Of a stretch of DNA of 64,000 nucleotides, positions 57,270-64,000 are shown one piece after another. The position numbers were made by a program, and so were the translations under genes. Each line of letters opens with the position of its first letter. Positions within the stretch are counted from its first letter, which is position 1. Origin of the DNA: CAXBMB01 sp052078155 (lineage in GTDB: Bacteria; Pseudomonadota; Alphaproteobacteria; Kiloniellales; DSM-21159); the NCBI GenBank assembly GCA_052078155.1, contig JBQJBP010000004.1, forward strand, positions 1 to 64,000, written 5' to 3'. The notes under the pieces are model-generated. The model searched no databases and was not told the origin of the DNA. It saw nothing but the letters and a program-made list of their open reading frames with translations.

Positions 57270-58348
57270 TGGAATTGCAGGGGAAAAAACGCCTATTTGC
57301 CATCTGCCTGGCGCTGGTTTTGGGGGCGCTGGGCGGCTACATGGCATTTTTGCTTCGTATTCCTCTGCCCTGGATGATCGGCTCCATGCTGGTGACCACG
57401 GTGGCGGCCCTCAGCGGCGCCCCCATTGCCCAGGCCCCGCCTCTGCGCACGGCCATGATCATTGTTCTGGGGGTCATGCTGGGCAGCGGCTTTACTCCGG
57501 AAATCCTGGACTCTCTGGACCGCTGGTCCATTTCTCTGGCGGCTGTGGCTCTTTACATCCTGGTGTCCACGGGACTGGGCTACCTCTATTTCACCAGGCT
57601 CTGTCGCCACGATCCTGTTACCAGTTATTTTTCAGCCGCCCCCGGCGGGTTGTCCGAGATGATTGCCGTGGGGTCTGAAATGGGCGGTGATGGTCGGGTC
57701 ATCTCCCTGATGCATACCCTGCGCATTCTGCTGGTGGTCATGACCCTGCCCCTGGCCCTGCGCTGGCTCAACGACCTGAACGCAGCTGATCAGCCCCTGC
57801 CTGGCCCGGACCTGTCCTCCGTCGGACTGCTGGACATGGCTGCTCTGGTTGCCTGTGGGGTTGTCGGGTACTTCGCGGCCCGCGCGCTGCGGGTCCCAGC
57901 CGCCGCAGTGGTGGGGCCCATGGTGGTGTCTGCGACAGTTCACTTGATGGGCCTGACCGATGCCAAGCCCCCCTTTGAAATCGTCGCTGCGGCTCAGGTC
58001 GCTGTCGGGGCTGCCATTGGGGCCCGTTTCTCCGGCACGGCCCTCTCGCTGGTTCTGAAGTCCCTGAAGCAAGCCGTGGGGGCCACCGTCATTTTGCTGG
58101 CCATCACCCTGATTTTTTCACTGGCCCTGAGTTTTCTGATCGACGAACAGCTGGAAGCCCTGATCCTGGCCTTTGCCCCCGGCGGACTGGCGGAGATGAG
58201 CCTGATTGCCATCGCGCTGCAGGCTGATGCTGCCTTTGTGGCCACCCATCACATCGTGCGCATCTTTCTGATCGTCATCCTGGCGCCGCTGACCTTTAAA
58301 CTGCTGGCCAGCCGAAAGCAGGCCGCAAAAGATAAAGGCGCCCCCTGA
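57269..58348 (+). CDS. AbrB-family integral membrane protein
   Basis: Protein of 359 residues with about ten hydrophobic helices in two similar halves: PLPWMIGSMLVTTVAALSG / LGVMLGSGFTPE and VPAAAVVGPMVVSATVHLMG / VGAAIGARFSG, and twice the motif APGGLSEM / APGGLAEM. This is the duplicated AbrB membrane family (historically labelled putative ammonia monooxygenase), whose function is unknown; it is unrelated to the AbrB DNA-binding protein. Translationally coupled to the HAD gene. Confidence 0.85.
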   Translation: MELQGKKRLFAICLALVLGALGGYMAFLLRIPLPWMIGSMLVTTVAALSGAPIAQAPPLRTAMIIVLGVMLGSGFTPEILDSLDRWSISLAAVALYILVSTGLGYLYFTRLCRHDPVTSYFSAAPGGLSEMIAVGSEMGGDGRVISLMHTLRILLVVMTLPLALRWLNDLNAADQPLPGPDLSSVGLLDMAALVACGVVGYFAARALRVPAAAVVGPMVVSATVHLMGLTDAKPPFEIVAAAQVAVGAAIGARFSGTALSLVLKSLKQAVGATVILLAITLIFSLALSFLIDEQLEALILAFAPGGLAEMSLIAIALQADAAFVATHHIVRIFLIVILAPLTFKLLASRKQAAKDKGAP

Positions 58349-58370
58349 ACTCGTCAGACGGCGCCTTTAA
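58333..58370. terminator. Terminator overlapping the end of the AbrB-like gene
   Basis: TAAAGGCGCC/GGCGCCTTTA, a perfect 10-pair stem whose left arm encodes the last residues and whose loop contains the TGA stop. It lies between convergent genes and can serve both. Confidence 0.7.
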
Positions 58371-58407
58371 AGAAGCACACTCAAATCCCGCTCTAACGCG
58401 AGAACTC

Positions 58408-60624
58408 TCACCCGGTCTTTTTGCCCCAGACAAAGCCACGGCAAAGGGTCAGATGAGTGGGATTCTCGGTCAGTTTCCAAGCCTGGGTGGTGTCAAAACC
58501 AGCGGCTTTTACCAGCTGTTCTGTACAGGACAGCGTAGGGGCAAACCAGTTGGAATCGTTACTGCCGTATTCCTTGTTGGGATAGAACTCCATCACCATG
58601 TCTCCGGCGTCGTAGCCCTTGCCCAGCCCACCACGATAGGGGCTGTAATCATCGGCAATGGCCGTTTCCACAATGATGGTCCTGTCGCAAAGTGCTGAAA
58701 CCTTATCCAGGGCCAGCAGGGGATAGCGCAGGTGATAAAGAACACCGAAGAACATCACCAAGTCAAAGCGGCCGAACTGTTCTTCCGTGATATCGTAGAC
58801 GGAGATATCCACCCGTTTGCAGCGCTCGTCACTGTAGCCAAAGGCTTTTTTACAGAAGTCAAAATTCTCCCAGGCTTTTCGCTGGGAGTTTTCCAACAGG
58901 CCGAGGAAGTCTGAAAAATCATCAATGGCCACCACTTCCCGGGCACCCCGGCGAAGCGCTTCAAAAGTCCAGCGACCGTCCCAGGCCCCGACATCCAGCA
59001 CCCGCATGCCTGTGAGATCCTTGGGCAGCCGGTAGGCCGAGGCGTCATGTGGCAGATGGCCGGGCGTGCGAACCCCTTTGGGCAGGTCAATCAGGTGATA
59101 CCAGAAGGGAAAGGAGGCAACACCCTCTTCAATCTCCTTCTTTGACAGTCCGCCATCTGGAACATCGTTCAAGCAGGGCTCAAGACAGGGCGAGAGATCA
59201 ACAACCTGTCCCCCTTCTTCCTCGGCTGCTGATGACGCGGCTCCCTCTGAGGTTTCCAGTTTCCCCTGCTCGGCCAGATAGGTCTTCCAGTAATCCCGGT
59301 AGGTGGACTCCAGGTTTCGGGTGTAGCTGACCGAGTCAATGATCGGAGAATTGACAATCTGCAAGCGCAAGGAACTGCGGATAGATTCCAGCGAGTTGAT
59401 GTCTGCAGCCAGAGCCTGGGCCAACGCAATGAAATCTGCCGCACTGGTGACCGAGCAAAAATTCAGGCCCACACGACTGACCAGAGAGGTTGAGACACGG
59501 GCGGCATGGTGATCGCCGGCAATGGTCAGCACCGGCACCCCCATGCACAGGGCATCAAAGGTTGTGGTGGTGCCATTGTAAGGGAAGGAATCAAGAGCGA
59601 TGTCCACCCGCTGATAGACGGCATAGTGTTCGCCCATGGTGGCGGTGTAATCAACAAACTCCACCCGGTCGCGGCTAACCTCATTCATCTCAAAGCGCTG
59701 ATAGATGCCTTCACGTAGCTCCTCGCGCTCCAGGTGGCGGGCCTTGAAGAGGATCCGGCTGTCCGGGATCCGCCGCATGGCCTGGGCCCAGATGTCGATG
59801 CCAAGGGGCGTCAGCTTGGCGGCATTGTTGAATGAGCCAAAGGTGATGTAGCCATTCTTCTTGGCCGGCAGAGGGCCGTGATCGGGCAGGCCCCGCGCAG
59901 GCTTGACCGTCGAATAGCCCTTTTCAAAGCGGGTCAGTTTTTCGCTGTGCAGGTGTTCAGTCATGCCGACCGGATCACACCAGGGATCGGTGATCCGATA
60001 ATCCATGGTCTTTAGACCGGTGGTGCTGGGATAGCCATAGTAGGACACCTGAACTGGGGCAGCCCGACGGGCAAAAACGCCCAAACGCCCACCTGCAGTA
60101 TGCCCGGCCAAATCAACCAGAATGTCGATCTTGTCTTTGCGGATCAGGTCATAAAGCGCGGCATCATCCAGAGCGCGAACGTCTCTCCACCCATTAAAAC
60201 TGTTGCGAAACACTGCGGTGAGATCATCGGCTTTGTGGTGATTAAAATAACCGATGGTCTCCACCTGTTGCGAGCTATGCTCCATGATGATCGGCAGAAC
60301 ACCATAAGCCACAACGTGGTTTCGAAAATCTGGCGAAAGATAGCCAACACGCAACTTACGGTCTGGCGACCAATCAAGATCAAAATCCGGGTCGTCAGGA
60401 TAAAGATGGCTCAGGTTCTGCTCAGCCCAGTCGAAATGGGCTTTAGCAATATCTTCTACGGAGATGTCCGCGCGATATATCAATTCCAGCAGACTGTCAT
60501 CCTTGCGGCGCAGGAAGGGCTCCCCGCTGTTCTTAGGCGGTACCACGTCCCAGCCCGCTTCAAACTTGGGAACGTCATTCGACTTTTTTTGGGTCTTACT
60601 CGCCGCCACTTTATTCGACTCCAC
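58408..60624 (-). CDS. O-GlcNAc-transferase-like (GT41) domain fused to a methyltransferase
   Basis: Protein of 738 residues. Residues about 85-460 match the catalytic part of OGT/SPINDLY: LRVGYLSPDFRNHVVAYGV, DILVDLAGHTAGGRLGVFA, VQVSYYGYPSTTGL, FGSFNNAAKLTP (with the lysine that binds UDP) and DSFPYNGTTTTFDALCMGVP. The tetratricopeptide repeats that normally precede this domain are absent. A Glu/Ser-rich linker (about 460-490) leads to a SAM methyltransferase (MRVLDVGAWDGRWTFEALRR near 540, FDLVMFFGVLYHLRYPLLAL), similar to CmoB-like/FkbM-type enzymes. The GTG start at 60624 has no clear ribosome binding site and is uncertain. Likely glycosylates and methylates a protein or glycan; target unknown. 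Confidence 0.83.
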   Translation of the reverse strand: MESNKVAASKTQKKSNDVPKFEAGWDVVPPKNSGEPFLRRKDDSLLELIYRADISVEDIAKAHFDWAEQNLSHLYPDDPDFDLDWSPDRKLRVGYLSPDFRNHVVAYGVLPIIMEHSSQQVETIGYFNHHKADDLTAVFRNSFNGWRDVRALDDAALYDLIRKDKIDILVDLAGHTAGGRLGVFARRAAPVQVSYYGYPSTTGLKTMDYRITDPWCDPVGMTEHLHSEKLTRFEKGYSTVKPARGLPDHGPLPAKKNGYITFGSFNNAAKLTPLGIDIWAQAMRRIPDSRILFKARHLEREELREGIYQRFEMNEVSRDRVEFVDYTATMGEHYAVYQRVDIALDSFPYNGTTTTFDALCMGVPVLTIAGDHHAARVSTSLVSRVGLNFCSVTSAADFIALAQALAADINSLESIRSSLRLQIVNSPIIDSVSYTRNLESTYRDYWKTYLAEQGKLETSEGAASSAAEEEGGQVVDLSPCLEPCLNDVPDGGLSKKEIEEGVASFPFWYHLIDLPKGVRTPGHLPHDASAYRLPKDLTGMRVLDVGAWDGRWTFEALRRGAREVVAIDDFSDFLGLLENSQRKAWENFDFCKKAFGYSDERCKRVDISVYDITEEQFGRFDLVMFFGVLYHLRYPLLALDKVSALCDRTIIVETAIADDYSPYRGGLGKGYDAGDMVMEFYPNKEYGSNDSNWFAPTLSCTEQLVKAAGFDTTQAWKLTENPTHLTLCRGFVWGKKTG

Positions 60625-60949
60625 CGCTGAGCGAAGGCCATGTAATGCAGACCTTCTCCGAAGTTATTGAAAATCAAAACTGAATTTGCCGATGTTTGGT
60701 TAATTTTTCCCTTAGAGGACCAAACAGGCGTTAAGGAGTGGCGCTAAAGCCAAAGACTCGGATTGGGTCAAGCCATCGATTTTCCCCGGCCATGAATGAG
60801 CATCGATCGCTGCCTCAGCTCATTGCTCCGACGCTGTGATATTCGGAAGACATTGCGGGTCGTCACCTTTTCGCCACACACCTGACACCATCGGGACACG
60901 CATTACGATTAGGTAACCGCCATTGATTGAACAGGCGGAGGATTCGATT
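60625..60949. other. Divergent spacer between the GT41 fusion and a small gene
   Basis: 325 bases without a convincing gene. A short frame upstream of the GT41 fusion (starting near 60677) overlaps it in another phase and is probably spurious. GGCGGAGG at 60935 is the ribosome binding site of the next gene. I see no clear palindrome or repeat. Confidence 0.5.
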
Positions 60950-61231
60950 ATGACGTCCAAATGGCGCAGCGCTGGTGAGGAACCCAGTCTTGCTGAAATC
61001 TACAGCGACAGCCTTTTTGCTCAGATTTTGAAACGTGACCGCCTGAAAGCCGAAGACGTAAAGGCTTTTGTTCATCAGGTTCAAGAGACGCTGAAAGCAA
61101 AACTGCAATCCACCCGTACAGCAAAAGCTGCCGCCAGAGGAGGCAGCGTCTTCTCCTTAAAGCTGATTGTCAGCGGTGCAGGAGTGCCGCTTGGGCTGCC
61201 CCCTGCTGTTCCTCTGCCACTGGCGGGGTAA
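60950..61231 (+). CDS. Small protein of unknown function
   Basis: Protein of 93 residues from ATG 60950, eight bases after GGAGG. The N-terminal 60 residues are charged and probably helical (EEPSLAEIYSDSLFAQILKR, DRLKAEDVKAFVHQVQETLK), the remainder Ala/Gly/Leu/Pro-rich and perhaps disordered or weakly hydrophobic. I do not recognise the family with certainty; similar short helical proteins with a 'DxLFxxIxxRDxL' pattern occur in Alphaproteobacteria. The good ribosome binding site supports it as real. Confidence 0.55.
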   Translation: MTSKWRSAGEEPSLAEIYSDSLFAQILKRDRLKAEDVKAFVHQVQETLKAKLQSTRTAKAAARGGSVFSLKLIVSGAGVPLGLPPAVPLPLAG

Positions 61232-61316
61232 CGGATTTTTTCTGATCTCCGCCTTCCAAAGGCATCGCCCTCCGAGGGTCGGTAAAGCCAAGAGTCAGGC
61301 ACAACCAAACTTGCCT

Positions 61317-61345
61317 TAGAGCCAGATCGCTTTAGATGGGGTCAG
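61317..61345 (+). repeat. Fragment of the dispersed repeat
   Basis: TTAGAGCCAGATCGCTTTAG only: the left end as in copy 7, followed by unrelated sequence. Confidence 0.45.
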
Positions 61346-61391
61346 CAGCTTAATGGGCTTGATGGATGAAACTGGGCCAATTCGACAGGCC

Positions 61392-62165
61392 CTATCGCTT
61401 CTTCTCCGCCAGCAGGAGATCCGTGGTAAAGGGCAAATCCAGCAACCCGTCCTGATCAATGAAGTCCTGGGCTAAAGCGACCAGTTCAGCCCTGGCTTTC
61501 TCCTCTCCAACCCGCTCTACCCAGGGCTGGCTGTTGGCACGGGAGAAAATCAGACCCGCCAGAACCTCCGGGCCCATGGACCAACTCCAGCTGTGCCGGT
61601 GCAGGGTAGCGCTGCGCACCCACGCAAGGGCCGCAATTTCCTGGCTGTAATCATGGGACCGGTAGGCGCGGGAGTATCCTGGTATCTCAGCTTCCAGCCG
61701 ACTTTCCAGGGCCTCCATCAAAGGGGTGTTGCGGTCCCGTTCATTGTAGAGGATGGCCAGAACCCCTTTGGGCGACAGGGCCTCCGCTGCCTTGCTGTAA
61801 AAAGCCGGACGGTCAAACCAATGCAGGGCTTGGGCCACCAGCAGGAACCCCACCTCGCCGGGCTTGGCCGGAAATGACAACGCGTCCCCCTTTCTATAAC
61901 TGAGGTTTTTGGGCCCCTTCAGGCTCTCAGCTTTCAGGCGCATGTCCTTGTTGGGTTCGACCCCAATAACCTGCCAGTCTGCGCCCAGTGCGTCGGCCAG
62001 CGCGCGGCTGGCAATGCCTGTGCCGGCCCCGATATCCAGAGCCAGAGCCGGACGCCTGCCCTTACTCAAGGCCTCCCGAATGCTGTCCCACGTGCTGTCA
62101 GGGTAATCCGGTCGGTAACGATCGTAGTTTTCTGCCAGACCATCGAATGCTGCAGTTCCCGCCAT
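61392..62165 (-). CDS. Class I SAM-dependent methyltransferase
   Basis: Protein of 257 residues from MAGTAAFDGLAENYDRYRPD (62165), preceded by GGGGGAAAG; the frame is open upstream but without similarity. SAM-binding motif ALDIGAGTGIASRALADALG, acidic motif II VIGVEPNKDM and motif IV-like VGFLLVAQALHWFD, where the ALHWFD signature is typical of the methyltransferase type-11 group (trans-aconitate/UbiE-like). Substrate unknown. Monocistronic. Confidence 0.85.
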   Translation of the reverse strand: MAGTAAFDGLAENYDRYRPDYPDSTWDSIREALSKGRRPALALDIGAGTGIASRALADALGADWQVIGVEPNKDMRLKAESLKGPKNLSYRKGDALSFPAKPGEVGFLLVAQALHWFDRPAFYSKAAEALSPKGVLAILYNERDRNTPLMEALESRLEAEIPGYSRAYRSHDYSQEIAALAWVRSATLHRHSWSWSMGPEVLAGLIFSRANSQPWVERVGEEKARAELVALAQDFIDQDGLLDLPFTTDLLLAEKKR

Positions 62166-62262
62166 TACGCTTTCCCCCGTTGTGTTGCCCTTTGCCCTGT
62201 CGACAAGGCTTGTTGCACGCCCCATCAGGGCTGACAAGCCAGAGGCGTTACACAAGCAGTCC

Positions 62263-62400
62263 CAGAGTCAAATCGGCGTAAGTGGAATCACTTCGTGATA
62301 ACGCCAAAAGCGTGAATTTGCCTCTGTTCAATGGTTTAGAGGATGATTCACGGTTAGGTACAAGCGCAAAGCGCTTCTAACCAAACCGATCATGCTCTAG
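62263..62400 (+). repeat. Dispersed repeat, copy 9 (best-preserved)
   Basis: About 138 bp from CAGAGTCAAATCGG to CCGATCATGCTCTAG, whose ends are imperfect inverted repeats (AGAG..ATCGG / CCGAT..CTCT). Inner hairpins: ATCACTTCGTGAT; AAGCGTGAAT...ATTCACG with CCTCT/AGAGG; and AAGCGCAAAGCGCTT. It fills much of the 372-base gap before the GH46-like gene; the remaining sequence shows only the GGAGG of that gene. Confidence 0.88.
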
Positions 62401-62537
62401 CCAGCTATCGCCTTTATCCTCTACCGCAAACTAGCCAATAAGTAGTACAATCACCCAACATCACCCCAATTCAGTGCCCAGCGAAGACTCCCAAAAGTCC
62501 CTGTTCAGACCCGTTTTCCCTCAAACGGAGGCCCGAC

Positions 62538-63473
62538 ATGACCACAGAGCTTCAAAAACACACTGTCCATGCCATCGTGAACATCTTCGAAACCGGTCGT
62601 GTTCTGGGTGACTATGGCAAGGTCACACTGTTACCCGGCGACAGCGGCCACCTGACCTATGGTCGCTCCCAAACCACCCTGGCCAGTGGCAACCTCTTCC
62701 TGCTGATCAAAGCCTACTGTGACACCCCAGAGGCTGCGCTTGCGGCACGCCTGTCACCGTTCCTGGACCGCCTGAAAGACCAGGACCTGACGCTGGACCA
62801 CGACCAGAGCTTCCGCCAACTGCTGACACAGGCCGGCGACGATCCGGTGATGCAAACAGTCCAGGACGCCTTCTTTGACCGGGTCTACTGGGCCCCGGCG
62901 GTCAAATCAGCAGCCTTCATCGGCAGCACAACAGCACTGGGCATGGCGACGGTCTACGACAGCCGGATTCACGGCTCCTGGCATCGTTTGCGAGATCAGA
63001 CGATTGCGACCCATGGCAGTCTGGCTGATCTGGGGGAGGAAAGCTGGATCCCCCTTTACATCCAGACAAGACACGACTGGCTGGCCAATCACAGCAACAG
63101 GCTGCTGCGCAAAACCGTCTATCGCATGGAGGCTCTCAAGGGCTTGTGTGAAGCGGGAAACTGGGATCTGACCCTGCCCATTACCCTGCGGGGGCAGATC
63201 ATCGACGAGTCCACCCTGGCCGGGGAGCCGATCCGGGTGTCAGCAGAGGTCACCGAAGAGAGGATCCTGCGCCTGCGCAACCCCATGATGCGCGGCGGTG
63301 ACGTCACCGCCCTGCAGAACGCGTTGCGTCAGGCAGGTCTGGCTCTGGACAATGATGGTGTCTTTGGTTCGGGTACCCAGGCTGCCGTCATTCAATATCA
63401 GCGCGGTCAGGGCCTGACAGCTGATGGCATCGTCGGCCCTGCCACCCGCGCTCAGCTGGGTCTGGACAGCTAA
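62538..63473 (+). CDS. GH46-like (chitosanase-type) enzyme with peptidoglycan-binding domain
   Basis: Protein of 311 residues with GGAGG before the ATG. Residues about 1-235 resemble family GH46: HAIVNIFETGRVLGDYG (catalytic glutamate about E18) and LLPGDSGHLTYGRSQTT (second acid region), then DPVMQTVQDAFFDRVYWAPA. Residues about 245-311 are a peptidoglycan-binding type 1 domain: NPMMRGGDVTALQNALRQAG, DNDGVFGSGTQAAVIQYQRG and LTADGIVGPATRAQLGL. No signal peptide is visible, unlike secreted chitosanases, so export would need another route. A role in cell wall cleavage is likely. Confidence 0.8.
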   Translation: MTTELQKHTVHAIVNIFETGRVLGDYGKVTLLPGDSGHLTYGRSQTTLASGNLFLLIKAYCDTPEAALAARLSPFLDRLKDQDLTLDHDQSFRQLLTQAGDDPVMQTVQDAFFDRVYWAPAVKSAAFIGSTTALGMATVYDSRIHGSWHRLRDQTIATHGSLADLGEESWIPLYIQTRHDWLANHSNRLLRKTVYRMEALKGLCEAGNWDLTLPITLRGQIIDESTLAGEPIRVSAEVTEERILRLRNPMMRGGDVTALQNALRQAGLALDNDGVFGSGTQAAVIQYQRGQGLTADGIVGPATRAQLGLDS

Positions 63474-63479
63474 ACGCCG

Positions 63480-63971
63480 TTACGATCCCGGCCAGGGCGC
63501 GACCGCCACGGCACTGACTGAGTTCTTGGGCGAGCCTTCAATGATCTTGTCTGAATAGACCAGATATACCAGCACGTTGCGTTTCTCATCATAGAAGCGC
63601 ACCACCTGCAAAGACTTGAAGACCAGAGACCGGCGCTCTTTAAAGACCTCGTCTCCGTCTTTTTTCTTGATATCTGCGGGCAGCTTGATGGGACCAACCT
63701 GCCGACAGGCCAGTGTCGCATCCGATGTTTCTTCGGCCAGGCCCAGGCCGCCGGAGATTCCGCCAACCTTTGACCGGCTGACATAACAGGTCACCCCAGG
63801 CACATCCGGATCATCAAAAGCCTCGACCACGATCTTGTGGTTGGGGCCGATCCATTTGAACTCCGTACTGACCTCGCCGATTTCCTCAGCCCGCAGATCG
63901 ACCGGCGCAAAAAGCAGAGGAACAGCTAAAACAGCAGCAAAGGCAGCGGTCAGTTTCGGCAGCAGGGTCAC
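63480..63971 (-). CDS. creA: CreA-family exported protein
   Basis: Protein of 163 residues from a GTG with GGAG eight bases upstream. Signal peptide about 1-28 (AAFAAVLAVPLLFAPVDLRA). The mature part has the CreA hallmarks EIGEVSTEFKWIGPNHKIVV, FDDPDVPGVTCYVSRSKVGG (C62 region) and ATLACRQVGPI. The two cysteines probably form a disulfide. The biochemical role of CreA is unknown. Convergent with the GH46-like gene. Confidence 0.92.
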   Translation of the reverse strand: MTLLPKLTAAFAAVLAVPLLFAPVDLRAEEIGEVSTEFKWIGPNHKIVVEAFDDPDVPGVTCYVSRSKVGGISGGLGLAEETSDATLACRQVGPIKLPADIKKKDGDEVFKERRSLVFKSLQVVRFYDEKRNVLVYLVYSDKIIEGSPKNSVSAVAVAPWPGS

Positions 63972-64000
63972 AGCAAGGATCTCCGGGTCAAAAGAAATTC

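Noticed and set aside
57269..58348. Annotation as ammonia monooxygenase or AbrB DNA-binding regulator
   Set aside because: The sequence is a ten-helix duplicated membrane protein without metal-site motifs of AmoA and without a DNA-binding domain; only the family name is shared.
60480..60677. Small open frame overlapping the start of the GT41-methyltransferase gene
   Set aside because: It overlaps the coding region in another phase and shows no conserved features; it could matter only if a sequencing frameshift exists near the uncertain GTG start.
26063..62400. Insertion sequence or transposon as the source of the repeats
   Set aside because: No transposase or integrase gene was found in the window and the elements are too short to encode one.

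Overview
The window is a stretch of alphaproteobacterial chromosome with moderately high GC. The evidence is the gene order tRNA-Tyr, tRNA-Gly, tuf, tRNA-Trp, secE, nusG, rplKA, rplJL, rpoBC, rpsL, rpsG, fusA, tuf, together with a GcvA-type LysR regulator divergent from DUF1127 genes, an exported CreA protein, and a thioredoxin-type arsC beside arsR. A Rhodospirillales/Kiloniellales-like lineage seems likely, but sequence reading alone cannot fix the genus. I see no insertion sequence, integrase, prophage or CRISPR array.

Region 1 (1-18762, all minus strand) is the transcription/translation core: the 3'-incomplete second tuf copy, the str operon, the rpoBC/rplJL/rplKA cluster, nusG, secE, and three tRNAs around an intact tuf. 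Regulatory DNA is readable here: a sigma70-like promoter and three short palindromes before rpsL, a UUCG-loop terminator after rpoC, a hairpin between rplL and rpoB, and a long structured rplJ leader.

Region 2 (18951-27104) starts with rlmB and continues with nitrogen metabolism: a cupin-HTH regulator divergent from an omega-amino acid:pyruvate aminotransferase, alanine dehydrogenase (which can turn the alanine formed back into pyruvate and ammonium), and a PuuA-like glutamine synthetase behind a long, highly structured leader. An OmpA-like protein and a Tat-exported beta-carbonic anhydrase are interspersed.

Region 3 (27392-41281) is accessory: a nylB-like hydrolase operon, a PQQ-type sugar dehydrogenase, arsR-arsC, an AraC regulator, an RTX repeat protein of 1188 residues, a double sulfotransferase and hemS.

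Region 4 (41418-48421) holds a heme uptake operon (TonB receptor, HmuT, HmuU, HmuV) plus azlCD. Fur-like boxes overlap the promoters of both the uptake operon and the separate hemS gene, so import and cytoplasmic heme handling are probably co-regulated by iron.

Region 5 (48518-63971) carries a WcbI-GSCFA fusion, nadK, a DUF1127 pair with its LysR neighbour, argE with a HAD phosphatase and an AbrB-like membrane protein, an O-GlcNAc-transferase-like/methyltransferase fusion, a GH46-like enzyme and creA.

The least expected feature is a family of dispersed, internally palindromic intergenic repeats of about 115-140 bp. At least seven near-full copies plus shortened forms and fragments lie between 26 kb and 62.4 kb, with none in the core cluster. 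Their CTAGAG end supplies the stop codon of three different genes, and one copy lies inside the predicted hemS leader. Other notable items are the pseudoknot-like leader of the glutamine synthetase gene and several unusual two-domain fusions.
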